Below, one piece after another: positions 1-6,836 of a stretch of 9,527 nucleotides of DNA. Positions within the stretch are counted from its first letter, which is position 1. The number at the start of each line of letters is the position of its first letter. The stretch covers positions 1 to 9,527 of the forward strand of contig JAAZGC010000073.1 in assembly GCA_012511425.1 (NCBI GenBank). The letters are read 5' to 3'. Origin of the DNA: Clostridiales bacterium. Its GTDB lineage: Bacteria > Bacillota > Clostridia > Oscillospirales > CAG-272. The translations under genes were made by a program, and so were the position numbers. The notes under the pieces are model-generated. The model was given only the letters and a program-made list of their open reading frames with translations, had not been told where the DNA came from and made no database searches.

Positions 1-69
1 ACCGCTTACATAATCGACGAAAGCGGACAGCGTCTTTTCGGAGACGAAAAGCATTTCACAAAATACTAA
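1..69 (+). CDS. C-terminal end of an unrecognised protein (partial)
   Basis: An open frame runs in from the left edge and gives 22 residues ending ...GDEKHFTKY before a TAA stop at 67-69. Only 10 bases separate this stop from the miaB start, and the miaB ribosome binding site overlaps the stop region, so the two genes are very probably co-transcribed. The tail is short and hydrophilic. The D-x-x-H spacing (Asp-Glu-Lys-His) faintly recalls the last block of SGNH-type hydrolases, but 22 residues cannot support that, and I assign no function. Confidence 0.6.
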   Translation, partial: TAYIIDESGQRLFGDEKHFTKY

Positions 70-79
70 AAGGACAGAT

Positions 80-1504
80 ATGGCGATACGAATAACCGAA
101 GCGGAAATCGCACGGCAATACGATTTTATGGACGAAGCCGCCGCGATTAACGCGGCTGTTTGCGGCGGGCGCCGCCGCGCCTTTATACGCACCTTCGGCT
201 GTCAGCAGAACGAAGCCGACTCCGAAACCCTTGCCGGCATGGTGAGCCGAATGGGCTACGACCTTTGCAATGAGGTTGACGGCGCCGACCTCGTGCTGAT
301 AAACACCTGCGCGGTGCGGGAGCACGCCGAATCGCGGGCGCTTTCGCTGACTGGAAGGGTTAAAGCGGAAAAGAAGAAGAACCCGGATATGATAATCGGT
401 CTCTGCGGCTGCATGGCAACTCAGTCGCATATCTCCGAAGATATAAAAAAGAAATTCAAATATGTGGATATTCTTTTCGGAACCACCGAACTCTGGAGAT
501 TTCCCGAAATTCTTCTGACGAGGCTAAAAACCGGAGAGCGGATAATTGAACCGGGAGACGAAAGCCGCGGAGTTGTCGCCGAAGGGCTGCCGCAGATACG
601 CGCCGACAGATACAAAGTCTGGATAAGCGTCATGTACGGCTGCAACAACTTCTGCTCCTACTGCGTCGTGCCGTATGTCAGGGGGAGAGAACGCAGCCGC
701 ACCCGCGAAGACGTCCTCCGGGAGCTTGAAGAAGCAGTAAAAGCCGGAGCGCGGGATGTTACCCTTCTGGGGCAGAACGTAAACAGCTACGGCCGCGGAC
801 TTTATGACGACTACGGTTTTGCCGATCTGCTGCGCGACGCGGCGAAAATAGAGGGGGATTTCAAGCTGCGCTTCATGACGAGCCACCCGAAGGACCTTAC
901 CCCCGCCCTGATAACCGAATTAGGTACCAACCCGAAAATCGCGCGGGCGCTGCATCTGCCGCTGCAGTCGGGCTGCGACAGGATACTCGCGCTCATGAAC
1001 CGCGGGTATACGAGGGATGCTTACCTTTCCCTCGTAAAGGCGGTAAGAGAGGCAGTTCCGGATATCGCGCTGACCACCGATATCATAGTCGGCTTCCCGG
1101 GCGAGACCGAAGAAGATTTCAACGAGACGCTCGATATAATGCGGCTTGTGCGGTATGACAACATATACAGCTTCATTTACAGCAAGAGGCGCGGGACAAA
1201 GGCGGCGGATATGCCTCAGCTTCCATATTCCGTAAAAAGCGAGAGATATACCCGTCTGACCGACCTTCAGGCCGAGATAGAGCTTGAATTCAATCGCGGC
1301 TTTGAAGGAAAGATACTTGAAGTGCTTGTCGAAGGGGTGTCAAAAACCGACGACACCCGTCTGACCGGCAGGACGGACAGGGGTAAAGCGGTGCACTTCG
1401 AGGGACCCGGCTCAATTATCGGAAGCACGGCTCATGTCCGGATCGTCCGAAGCGAAACCTACGCATTATACGGGGAGCTCATCCCCGCAGATCAAAGTAA
1501 TTAA
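80..1504 (+). CDS. miaB: tRNA-2-methylthio-N6-dimethylallyladenosine synthase MiaB
   Basis: This radical-SAM methylthiotransferase converts i6A37 to ms2i6A37 in tRNAs that read UNN codons. The protein is 474 residues. The N-terminal UPF0004 domain begins near residue 33, and its auxiliary 4Fe-4S ligands are visible as Cys41 (GCQQNE), Cys77 (INTCAVRE) and Cys111 (GCMATQ). The radical-SAM CX3CX2C is Cys188, Cys192 and Cys195 (GCNNFCSYCVVPY), which is the MiaB rather than the RimO style. A C-terminal TRAM domain (about 408-470) should bind the tRNA. An N-terminal extension of about 33 residues is usual in Bacillus/Clostridia MiaB. The ATG at 80 is preceded by AAAAGGA with a 5-base spacer. The gene is followed by a YlbF/YmcA-family gene and mutS, the same order as around ymcB in Bacillus subtilis. 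MtaB and RimO are the alternatives, but the conserved motifs and context favour MiaB. Confidence 0.97.
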   Translation: MAIRITEAEIARQYDFMDEAAAINAAVCGGRRRAFIRTFGCQQNEADSETLAGMVSRMGYDLCNEVDGADLVLINTCAVREHAESRALSLTGRVKAEKKKNPDMIIGLCGCMATQSHISEDIKKKFKYVDILFGTTELWRFPEILLTRLKTGERIIEPGDESRGVVAEGLPQIRADRYKVWISVMYGCNNFCSYCVVPYVRGRERSRTREDVLRELEEAVKAGARDVTLLGQNVNSYGRGLYDDYGFADLLRDAAKIEGDFKLRFMTSHPKDLTPALITELGTNPKIARALHLPLQSGCDRILALMNRGYTRDAYLSLVKAVREAVPDIALTTDIIVGFPGETEEDFNETLDIMRLVRYDNIYSFIYSKRRGTKAADMPQLPYSVKSERYTRLTDLQAEIELEFNRGFEGKILEVLVEGVSKTDDTRLTGRTDRGKAVHFEGPGSIIGSTAHVRIVRSETYALYGELIPADQSN

Positions 1505-1548
1505 TATATAAAAATATATTATTAAAAACACATATGCGCCGAAGGCGC
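1503..1548 (+). other. Two small inverted repeats in the miaB downstream gap
   Basis: The 61-base gap after miaB holds an AT-only inverted repeat (AATATAT/ATATATT, arms 1503-1509 and 1514-1520, loop of four A). It is followed by a compact GC hairpin (GCGCC/GGCGC, arms 1536-1540 and 1544-1548, loop GAA). Neither is followed by a run of T, so neither looks like an intrinsic terminator. The second lies 17 bases before the next start codon and could influence mRNA stability or translation of the downstream gene. That role is inference. Confidence 0.4.
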
Positions 1549-1565
1549 GGAAAGGCTTAAACAAT

Positions 1566-1946
1566 ATGGATATCATGACAATGGCGGCGGAGCTCGGAAA
1601 GCTGATAAAGCAGGATCCCCGCGTTGCGGCTTATGAAGCCGCCGACAAGAAGTTCGACGAAGACAGAGAGCTGCAGCAGCTCGTGGCAGAATACAACACC
1701 ATGCGCGCCGCGATAGCCGAAGAGCAGGACAAGGATCAGCCAGACGAAGACCTTATGAACACGATCTACGACCGCACTGAGGAAATCTATCAGCGGATTA
1801 TGGACAATCCGACTTACACCGAATACGCCGACGCAAAGGCGGCTCTTGATGAGCTGATGAGCGAAGTAAACGGAGAGATTACCTTCCAGATTACCGGCGA
1901 GCGTCCCTGCGCCCACGACTGCTCCGCCTGCGGCGGATGCCACTGA
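1566..1946 (+). CDS. YlbF/YmcA-family (Ric-type) protein with C-terminal cysteine cluster
   Basis: This is a small, strongly acidic, mostly helical protein of 126 residues, of the type Pfam calls Com_YlbF. The body has the family look: 'MTMAAELGKLIKQDP' near the start, then a long charged helical region. The tail is CAHDCSACGGCH, giving Cys115, Cys119, Cys122 and Cys125 in a CX3CX2CX2C pattern. In Bacillus subtilis the relatives YmcA (RicA) and YlbF (RicF) form a complex with YaaT (RicT). That complex carries 4Fe-4S clusters on C-terminal cysteines and acts with RNase Y in mRNA processing. The position directly after miaB corresponds to ymcA, but the sequence alone does not separate RicA from RicF, so I give no symbol. 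The ATG at 1566 has a weak site (GGAAAGG, 10-base spacer). A cytoplasmic partner of RNase Y is inferred from the family. Confidence 0.9.
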   Translation: MDIMTMAAELGKLIKQDPRVAAYEAADKKFDEDRELQQLVAEYNTMRAAIAEEQDKDQPDEDLMNTIYDRTEEIYQRIMDNPTYTEYADAKAALDELMSEVNGEITFQITGERPCAHDCSACGGCH

Positions 1947-1969
1947 TCGGCTTTTAATCAAATAAATAT

Positions 1970-2004
1970 GCCTTCCGGCAGAACTGTCTTGCCTGTCGGA
2001 GGGC
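1970..2004 (+). promoter_or_regulatory. Strong hairpin in the mutS leader
   Basis: GCCTTCCGGCAG (1970-1981) pairs with CTGTCGGAGGGC (1993-2004) over 12 base pairs, two of them G-U, around an 11-base loop. It is followed by TTATATGTG rather than a T run, so it is a poor intrinsic terminator. It could be a partial attenuator, an mRNA stabiliser or a processing site that sets mutS-mutL expression apart from miaB. The right arm contains the only Shine-Dalgarno-like GGAGGG (1998-2003) that could serve the GTG at 2011. Folding would hide that site, which argues for the downstream ATG as the mutS start. Confidence 0.55.
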
Positions 2005-2040
2005 TTATATGTGTTAATTAACGCGCAATTTCACTGTTTT

Positions 2041-2055
2041 GAGGTTTTTTCTATG
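2041..2055 (+). promoter_or_regulatory. mutS ribosome binding site and preferred start codon
   Basis: GAGG at 2041-2044 sits 8 bases before the ATG at 2053. The protein from this ATG begins MAVTPMMQQYL, the usual start of Firmicutes MutS. The in-frame GTG at 2011 would add 14 residues unlike any MutS N-terminus I know, and its own GGAGGG lies inside a hairpin. Confidence 0.75.
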
Positions 2056-4671
2056 GCCGTTACACCGATGATGCAGCAATATCTCGATACAAAGGCGGAT
2101 TATAAAGACTCTGTTTTGATGTTCCGGGTCGGCGACTTTTTCGAGATGTTTTACGACGACGCAAAGCTGGTCTCCGCAGAGCTTGATCTGACGCTGACCG
2201 GCAAAGACTGCGGCGAACCCGAACGCGCACCGATGTGCGGCGTTCCCTATCACGCCGCCGACACCTATATCAACCGTCTGGTGGATAAGGGTTACAAGGT
2301 CGTCGTCTGCGATCAGGTAGAAGACCCGGCGCTTGCCAAAGGGCTTGTAAAGCGGGAAGTCACGCGGATTGTTACCCCCGGAACAGTGACCGATCCTGAC
2401 GCCATGACCGGCGGCAAGAACAACTACCTCGCCGCGCTTTCGACCGACGGAGACGAGTCTGCCGCCGCATTTATCGACATATCGACCGGAGACATTTCGG
2501 CGATAAGCTTCACCGGCATGAGCCGCCCCGACAGCCGGACGAGACTGATAAACGAGATCGACACCTACAAGCCCGCCGAAGTGCTGCTTGATTTCACTGC
2601 GGAAGACGAGCCGGAGGTGGCAAAATACCTCAAAAACCGGCTCGGCGCGCTTGTCTGGGAGGGTGAACACATCCGCTTTGAACTTACAAAGTCATACGAA
2701 GCGGTTACAGCCGTCTTTAAAGACCAGATTGACGAAAACCAGAAAAAGGACGCTGCGCTTATCTGCTCGATCGGCGCACTGCTCGACTATATCCGCGACA
2801 CCCAGAAGCTGGATGTTTCTTATTTAAAGAATCTCAATATCTATTCGGACGGCCGCTTCATGCAGATCGACGCCTCCACCCGGCGGAATCTTGAGCTGAC
2901 CGAAACGATGCGCACCCGGGAGAAGAAGGGCACGCTGCTCTGGGTGCTTGACCGCACCTCTACGTCGATGGGCGCACGGCTGCTGCGCAAGTGGGTGGAA
3001 ATGCCGCTTACGAATGTAAACGAGATCAATCTCCGCCAGTCGGCGGTCGACGAGCTTTATTCTTCCGCCGTAATGCGGTCGGAGGTTGCGGCGGAGCTGA
3101 AATCGGTCCCGGACATCGAGCGGGTGATGTCAAAAGTCGTTTACGGCTCTGCTGCCGGCAGAGACTTGAGAGCCGTTGCCGCGGCTGCGGCGGCGATACC
3201 GAAGCTGCGCGGGCTTATCTCCGGCTGCAGCTCCCGGGAGCTTCGGAGGATTTACGAGGAGCTTGACGAACTTACCGACATATACGAGCTTATCGACCGG
3301 GCGATAGTCGAGGAGCCGCCTTTTCTTTTGCGGGAAGGCGGGGTTATAAAACCCGGCTTCAATCAAGACCTCGACACCCTTCGCGACATCCGCACCGGCG
3401 GCAAAGACCTGATGGCCGGGATTGAAGAGCGGGAGCGGGAACGCACCGGAATACCCAAGCTCAAGGTCGGATACAACCGTGTATTCGGGTATTATATCGA
3501 GATATCGAAATCCTACGCCGACAAAGCACCCGAAGATTACATCCGCAAGCAGACGCTCGTCGGCTCGGAAAGATACATAACCCGGGAGCTGAAAGACGCC
3601 GAAAACACCGTCCTAACCGCCTCCGAGAAGATAGCCGCACTGGAATATGAAGTCTTCTGCTCGGTTCGCGAAAGAGTTGCTGCCGAAGTGAAAAGGGTTC
3701 AGAGATCGGCGATGCTGCTTGCATTGCTTGACGTATACTGCTCTCTTGCCGCCGCTGCCGCGGAGAATAATTATGCAAAGCCTTATGTTACATATGAGGA
3801 ACGGATTTCGATAAAAGACGGCCGGCATCCGGTGGTGGAAAAGTTCGTTTCCGACAGCTATTTTGTCCCCAACGACACAGAGCTTGACACCGGCCACAAC
3901 CGCCTGCTTCTCATAACCGGTCCGAACATGGCGGGAAAATCGACCTATATGCGCCAGGTCGCGCTTATAACGATCATGGCGCAGATCGGCTCATTCGTTC
4001 CGGCTGCGGACGCCGAAATCGGTATCGCCGACAAGATTTTTACCCGCGTAGGAGCGTCGGATGACCTCGCCGCCGGGCAGTCGACTTTCATGCTCGAGAT
4101 GACCGAGGTTGCGAATATCCTCCGGAACGCAACAAAGCGTTCGCTTATCATCTATGACGAAATCGGCCGCGGCACCTCGACTTACGACGGTATGGCGCTC
4201 GCCCGCGCCGTCGCCGAATACACTCTCGGCCGCAGTCTCGGCGCGCGGACGCTGTTTGCGACGCATTATCATGTGCTGACCCGGCTGGAGGACGATTTTG
4301 AAGGCGCCGTAAACTATAACATCGCCGCAAGAAAAAAGGGAGACGAGATTATCTTCCTGCGCAAGATAGTACGGGGCGCATCCTACGACAGCTACGGAAT
4401 CGAAGTCGCAAAACTCGCCGGAGTTCCGGCGGAAGTTATAAAACGGGCAAGGGCGGTGCTCGCCGAACTTGAAAACGGAGAAACCCCGAAAGCTCCCGCT
4501 TCCGCCAAAAAGAAGCCGGAAACCGAAGGCACGCTGAGCTTTGAAGACATTCTGGCGCGGCAGACAGTCGAAAAACTGCGGCTTACCGATATCAACACGA
4601 TAAGCCCGATCGAGGCGATGAACCTGCTGTTTGAACTGAAAAACGAGGTATCAAAGGCGGGCGGAAAATGA
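2053..4671 (+). CDS. mutS: DNA mismatch repair protein MutS
   Basis: This is the mismatch-recognition ATPase of methyl-independent repair, and it works as a dimer on DNA with MutL. From the preferred ATG it is 872 residues, normal for bacterial MutS1. Domain I carries the Phe-X-Glu mismatch wedge at Phe29-Phe30-Glu31 (GDFFEMF). Connector, core/lever and clamp regions follow (about 125-550). The ABC-type ATPase has Walker A GPNMAGKST at 623-631, the signature region GQSTF at 675-679, Walker B with Asp702-Glu703 (IIYDEIGRGTSTYDG), and the His switch in ATHYH near 738-740. The C-terminus ends with the conserved helix SPIEAMNLLFEL. The presence of domain I excludes MutS2, and there is no C-terminal Smr domain. 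mutL begins 32 bases after the stop, so the two are expected to be co-transcribed. An in-frame GTG at 2011 is an alternative start that I consider unlikely. Confidence 0.98.
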   Translation: MAVTPMMQQYLDTKADYKDSVLMFRVGDFFEMFYDDAKLVSAELDLTLTGKDCGEPERAPMCGVPYHAADTYINRLVDKGYKVVVCDQVEDPALAKGLVKREVTRIVTPGTVTDPDAMTGGKNNYLAALSTDGDESAAAFIDISTGDISAISFTGMSRPDSRTRLINEIDTYKPAEVLLDFTAEDEPEVAKYLKNRLGALVWEGEHIRFELTKSYEAVTAVFKDQIDENQKKDAALICSIGALLDYIRDTQKLDVSYLKNLNIYSDGRFMQIDASTRRNLELTETMRTREKKGTLLWVLDRTSTSMGARLLRKWVEMPLTNVNEINLRQSAVDELYSSAVMRSEVAAELKSVPDIERVMSKVVYGSAAGRDLRAVAAAAAAIPKLRGLISGCSSRELRRIYEELDELTDIYELIDRAIVEEPPFLLREGGVIKPGFNQDLDTLRDIRTGGKDLMAGIEERERERTGIPKLKVGYNRVFGYYIEISKSYADKAPEDYIRKQTLVGSERYITRELKDAENTVLTASEKIAALEYEVFCSVRERVAAEVKRVQRSAMLLALLDVYCSLAAAAAENNYAKPYVTYEERISIKDGRHPVVEKFVSDSYFVPNDTELDTGHNRLLLITGPNMAGKSTYMRQVALITIMAQIGSFVPAADAEIGIADKIFTRVGASDDLAAGQSTFMLEMTEVANILRNATKRSLIIYDEIGRGTSTYDGMALARAVAEYTLGRSLGARTLFATHYHVLTRLEDDFEGAVNYNIAARKKGDEIIFLRKIVRGASYDSYGIEVAKLAGVPAEVIKRARAVLAELENGETPKAPASAKKKPETEGTLSFEDILARQTVEKLRLTDINTISPIEAMNLLFELKNEVSKAGGK

Positions 4672-4703
4672 TTTTATGTGCGATTTATCGCGGTTTTTGA
4701 ATT

Positions 4704-6725
4704 ATGTCCCATATTATTGTATTAGATAATTACGTCGCCAATCTTATCGCTGCCGGAGAGGTGGTCGACCGCCCCGCATCCGCGTTAAAGGAAATGCTGG
4801 AAAACAGCATCGACGCCGGTGCAGCGGCAATTACCGCCGAGATCAAAAACGGTGGAACCACCTTCATGCGGATAACCGACAACGGCTCCGGGATCGAAAG
4901 CGCGGACCTGCCGCTTGCGATCAAGCGCCATGCGACATCAAAGATAAGAACCGAGGCAGATCTCAACTCGATCGATACATTGGGTTTCAGGGGTGAAGCG
5001 CTTGCCGCGATAGCTTCGGTTTCGAAGCTGCGGATAATGTCGAAGGTCAGGGAAAACAAATTCGGCGCACAGCTGACCGTCGACAACGGCGAGATAATAT
5101 CCGTCGACACGATAGGCTGCCCGGACGGCACCACAATTATCTGCGAGGAGCTTTTCGCCGCCGTGCCGGCGCGCCGCAAGTTTCTCAAAAGCGATCGAGC
5201 GGAGACTGCCGCCGCCGCTGCCGTCGTTGAAAAGATAGCGCTGTCGCATCCGGAGGTTTCGATAAAATTCATCACCGACGGCACACTGAGGTTCCAGACA
5301 GCGGGCTACGGTAAGCTTTACGACGCAATATACGCCGTGCTCGGGCGGGATTTTGCAAAGAAGCTTATCCCGGTCGATTATACGACTTCGGGCATAACCG
5401 TCAGCGGATTCGTCGGAGATCCTTCAAACAGCAGGAACAACCGGAATCTGGAAAACTTTTTTATCAACGGCAGATACGTCAAATGCCGCACCGCCGCGGC
5501 AGCGCTTGAAAATGCTTTCGATACCTATATCCCGCATGAGCGCTTCCCTTCCTGTGTGCTGATGATCAGCCTGATGCCGGCGTTTGTAGACGTGAATGTC
5601 CATCCCGCGAAGCTGGAAGTCAAGTTTTCTGACGACAGGGCTGTATTCGACGCGGTTTTCTGTGCCGTGAAGAACGCTTTGATCCGGGATATCGAACGGC
5701 CGGAGATGAAATTTGCCGCGACTACAAAAACGGCGGACGATGTGCGGATGAGGAACGCTTTTGTTCCGGTTTACGACCGATTGAACGAGACCGACGGCGA
5801 CCCGAAGCCGACCGAGAAGATAAGCCTCGAAGAGCTTGAAGGGGTGTTCTCCGGCAAAGCGGCGGAAACTGCCGCCGCTCCTCCCCCCGACGCGATTAAA
5901 TCGGAGATAAAGACGGATGAATACAAGTCGGTCACGATAAGCTCCCGCGATTCGGAGCGGCTTGCCGCACCCGCTGAACGGCAGCTTGATTTTCTTTCCG
6001 GCAGCGAGAATATAATCACCTCGGCTTCGATTCCGCACGCCGATTTAAAATCTTCCGCAAAGATATCTTATGCGCCGGAACAGCTGCGGCCTGCGCCGTC
6101 AGAACCGATAAAGGCCGAAGAATCCCCCCCGGCTAAGCCTCCGTTTTACCGGATTTTGGGGACGGCTTTCAACTGCTATATATTTGTCGAACTTTCCGAC
6201 AGAGTTTTGGTCGTCGATCAGCACGCGGCGCATGAGCGGATAATTTTCGAGACGATGAGAGAAAATATGCGTTCGGCGGATCCGCCGTCGCAGATAATGC
6301 TGCTGCCGATTCCGGTGCCGCTTACGACGGAAGAAGCCGCCGCGCTTGAAGCGAACCGGGATGAAATAATGTCGGTCGGCTTTTCCTGGGAAATCGATAC
6401 GGCTGCCCGATGCGCCGAGATGCTGAGCTATCCCGCACAGCTTGATAGCGACGCCGCGGCGGATATGCTTGCATCTCTTGCCGCAGATATGCACGGAGCG
6501 ACGGGAAATACCGACACCGCGAGGGCAGAGTATTTTGAGAAGGCGCTCTTTCAGGCGTCCTGCAAAGCGGCAGTAAAAGGCGGACGCGATTATGACGAAC
6601 GGGAGCTTTCGGCAATAGTCGAGCGGCTGCTCTGCGACCCGAAGATAAAAGTCTGCCCGCACGGCCGTCCGGTCAGCTATGAAATGACCCGCCGGGCAAT
6701 GGATCGGCAGTTCGGTCGCATCTGA
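4704..6725 (+). CDS. mutL: DNA mismatch repair protein MutL with endonuclease motif
   Basis: This protein couples MutS to strand incision and repair. It has 673 residues. The N-terminal GHKL ATPase shows Glu30 and Asn34 (EMLENSIDAGA), DNGSGI at 59-64, ATSKI at 77-81 and GFRGEAL at 94-100. A low-complexity linker runs from about 350 to 480. The C-terminal domain has DQHAAHERIIFE at 505-516, an exact fit to the DQHA(X)2E(X)4E endonuclease metal site. It is supported by Cys620-Lys621 in SCKAAVKGG, CPHGRP at 651-656 and the terminal FGR. QIMLLP after the metal site resembles the beta-clamp-binding motif of Bacillus subtilis MutL. The protein is therefore expected to be a latent nicking enzyme, used by bacteria without MutH. 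The ATG at 4704 fits the family N-terminus, although no good Shine-Dalgarno precedes it (only CGCGG), which suggests dependence on mutS translation or a weak start. Confidence 0.98.
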   Translation: MSHIIVLDNYVANLIAAGEVVDRPASALKEMLENSIDAGAAAITAEIKNGGTTFMRITDNGSGIESADLPLAIKRHATSKIRTEADLNSIDTLGFRGEALAAIASVSKLRIMSKVRENKFGAQLTVDNGEIISVDTIGCPDGTTIICEELFAAVPARRKFLKSDRAETAAAAAVVEKIALSHPEVSIKFITDGTLRFQTAGYGKLYDAIYAVLGRDFAKKLIPVDYTTSGITVSGFVGDPSNSRNNRNLENFFINGRYVKCRTAAAALENAFDTYIPHERFPSCVLMISLMPAFVDVNVHPAKLEVKFSDDRAVFDAVFCAVKNALIRDIERPEMKFAATTKTADDVRMRNAFVPVYDRLNETDGDPKPTEKISLEELEGVFSGKAAETAAAPPPDAIKSEIKTDEYKSVTISSRDSERLAAPAERQLDFLSGSENIITSASIPHADLKSSAKISYAPEQLRPAPSEPIKAEESPPAKPPFYRILGTAFNCYIFVELSDRVLVVDQHAAHERIIFETMRENMRSADPPSQIMLLPIPVPLTTEEAAALEANRDEIMSVGFSWEIDTAARCAEMLSYPAQLDSDAAADMLASLAADMHGATGNTDTARAEYFEKALFQASCKAAVKGGRDYDERELSAIVERLLCDPKIKVCPHGRPVSYEMTRRAMDRQFGRI

Positions 6726-6742
6726 TTTATTAATCATTTTTT
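6723..6742 (+). terminator. Weak terminator-like element after mutL
   Basis: TGATT (6723-6727) can pair with AATCA (6732-6736) around a four-base loop, and six T residues follow (6737-6742). The stem overlaps the mutL stop codon and is only 5 pairs and AT-rich, so termination would be inefficient at best. Its place just before an independent promoter makes a role plausible. Confidence 0.3.
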
Positions 6743-6752
6743 ATCCGGGGTA

Positions 6753-6781
6753 TTGTAAACAGCACCGTTTTGTGTTATAAT
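6753..6781 (+). promoter_or_regulatory. Extended -10 housekeeping promoter of the Gfo/Idh/MocA gene
   Basis: The -35 element is TTGTAA (6753-6758), then a 17-base spacer, then a perfect TATAAT (6776-6781). It is preceded by TG one base upstream (TGTTATAAT), an extended -10. Transcription would start near 6788 and leave a leader of about 50 bases, AT-rich, ending in GGAGGA (6825-6830) six bases before the ATG. This makes the downstream gene a separate transcription unit from mutSL. Confidence 0.8.
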
Positions 6782-6836
6782 GGATTCGGTTCCAAAAGCC
6801 ATATAATTCAAATATAATAAAATCGGAGGAATTACC

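Noticed and set aside
1503..1520. AT-only inverted repeat after miaB as a terminator
   Set aside because: The stem has no GC pairs and no T run follows. The next gene follows closely and shows no promoter of its own, so read-through is more likely.
2011..2052. GTG at 2011 as the mutS start
   Set aside because: The added 14 residues do not resemble any MutS N-terminus. The site in front of it is buried in a hairpin, and GAGG plus ATG at 2053 fits the family start.
2014..2670. A 218-codon leftward open frame inside mutS
   Set aside because: It is fully antisense to a well-supported MutS coding region and has no recognisable domain.
4680..4691. Small GCGA/TCGC hairpin between mutS and mutL
   Set aside because: Four pairs with a four-base loop and no T run is within chance expectation and too weak to call a terminator or regulator.
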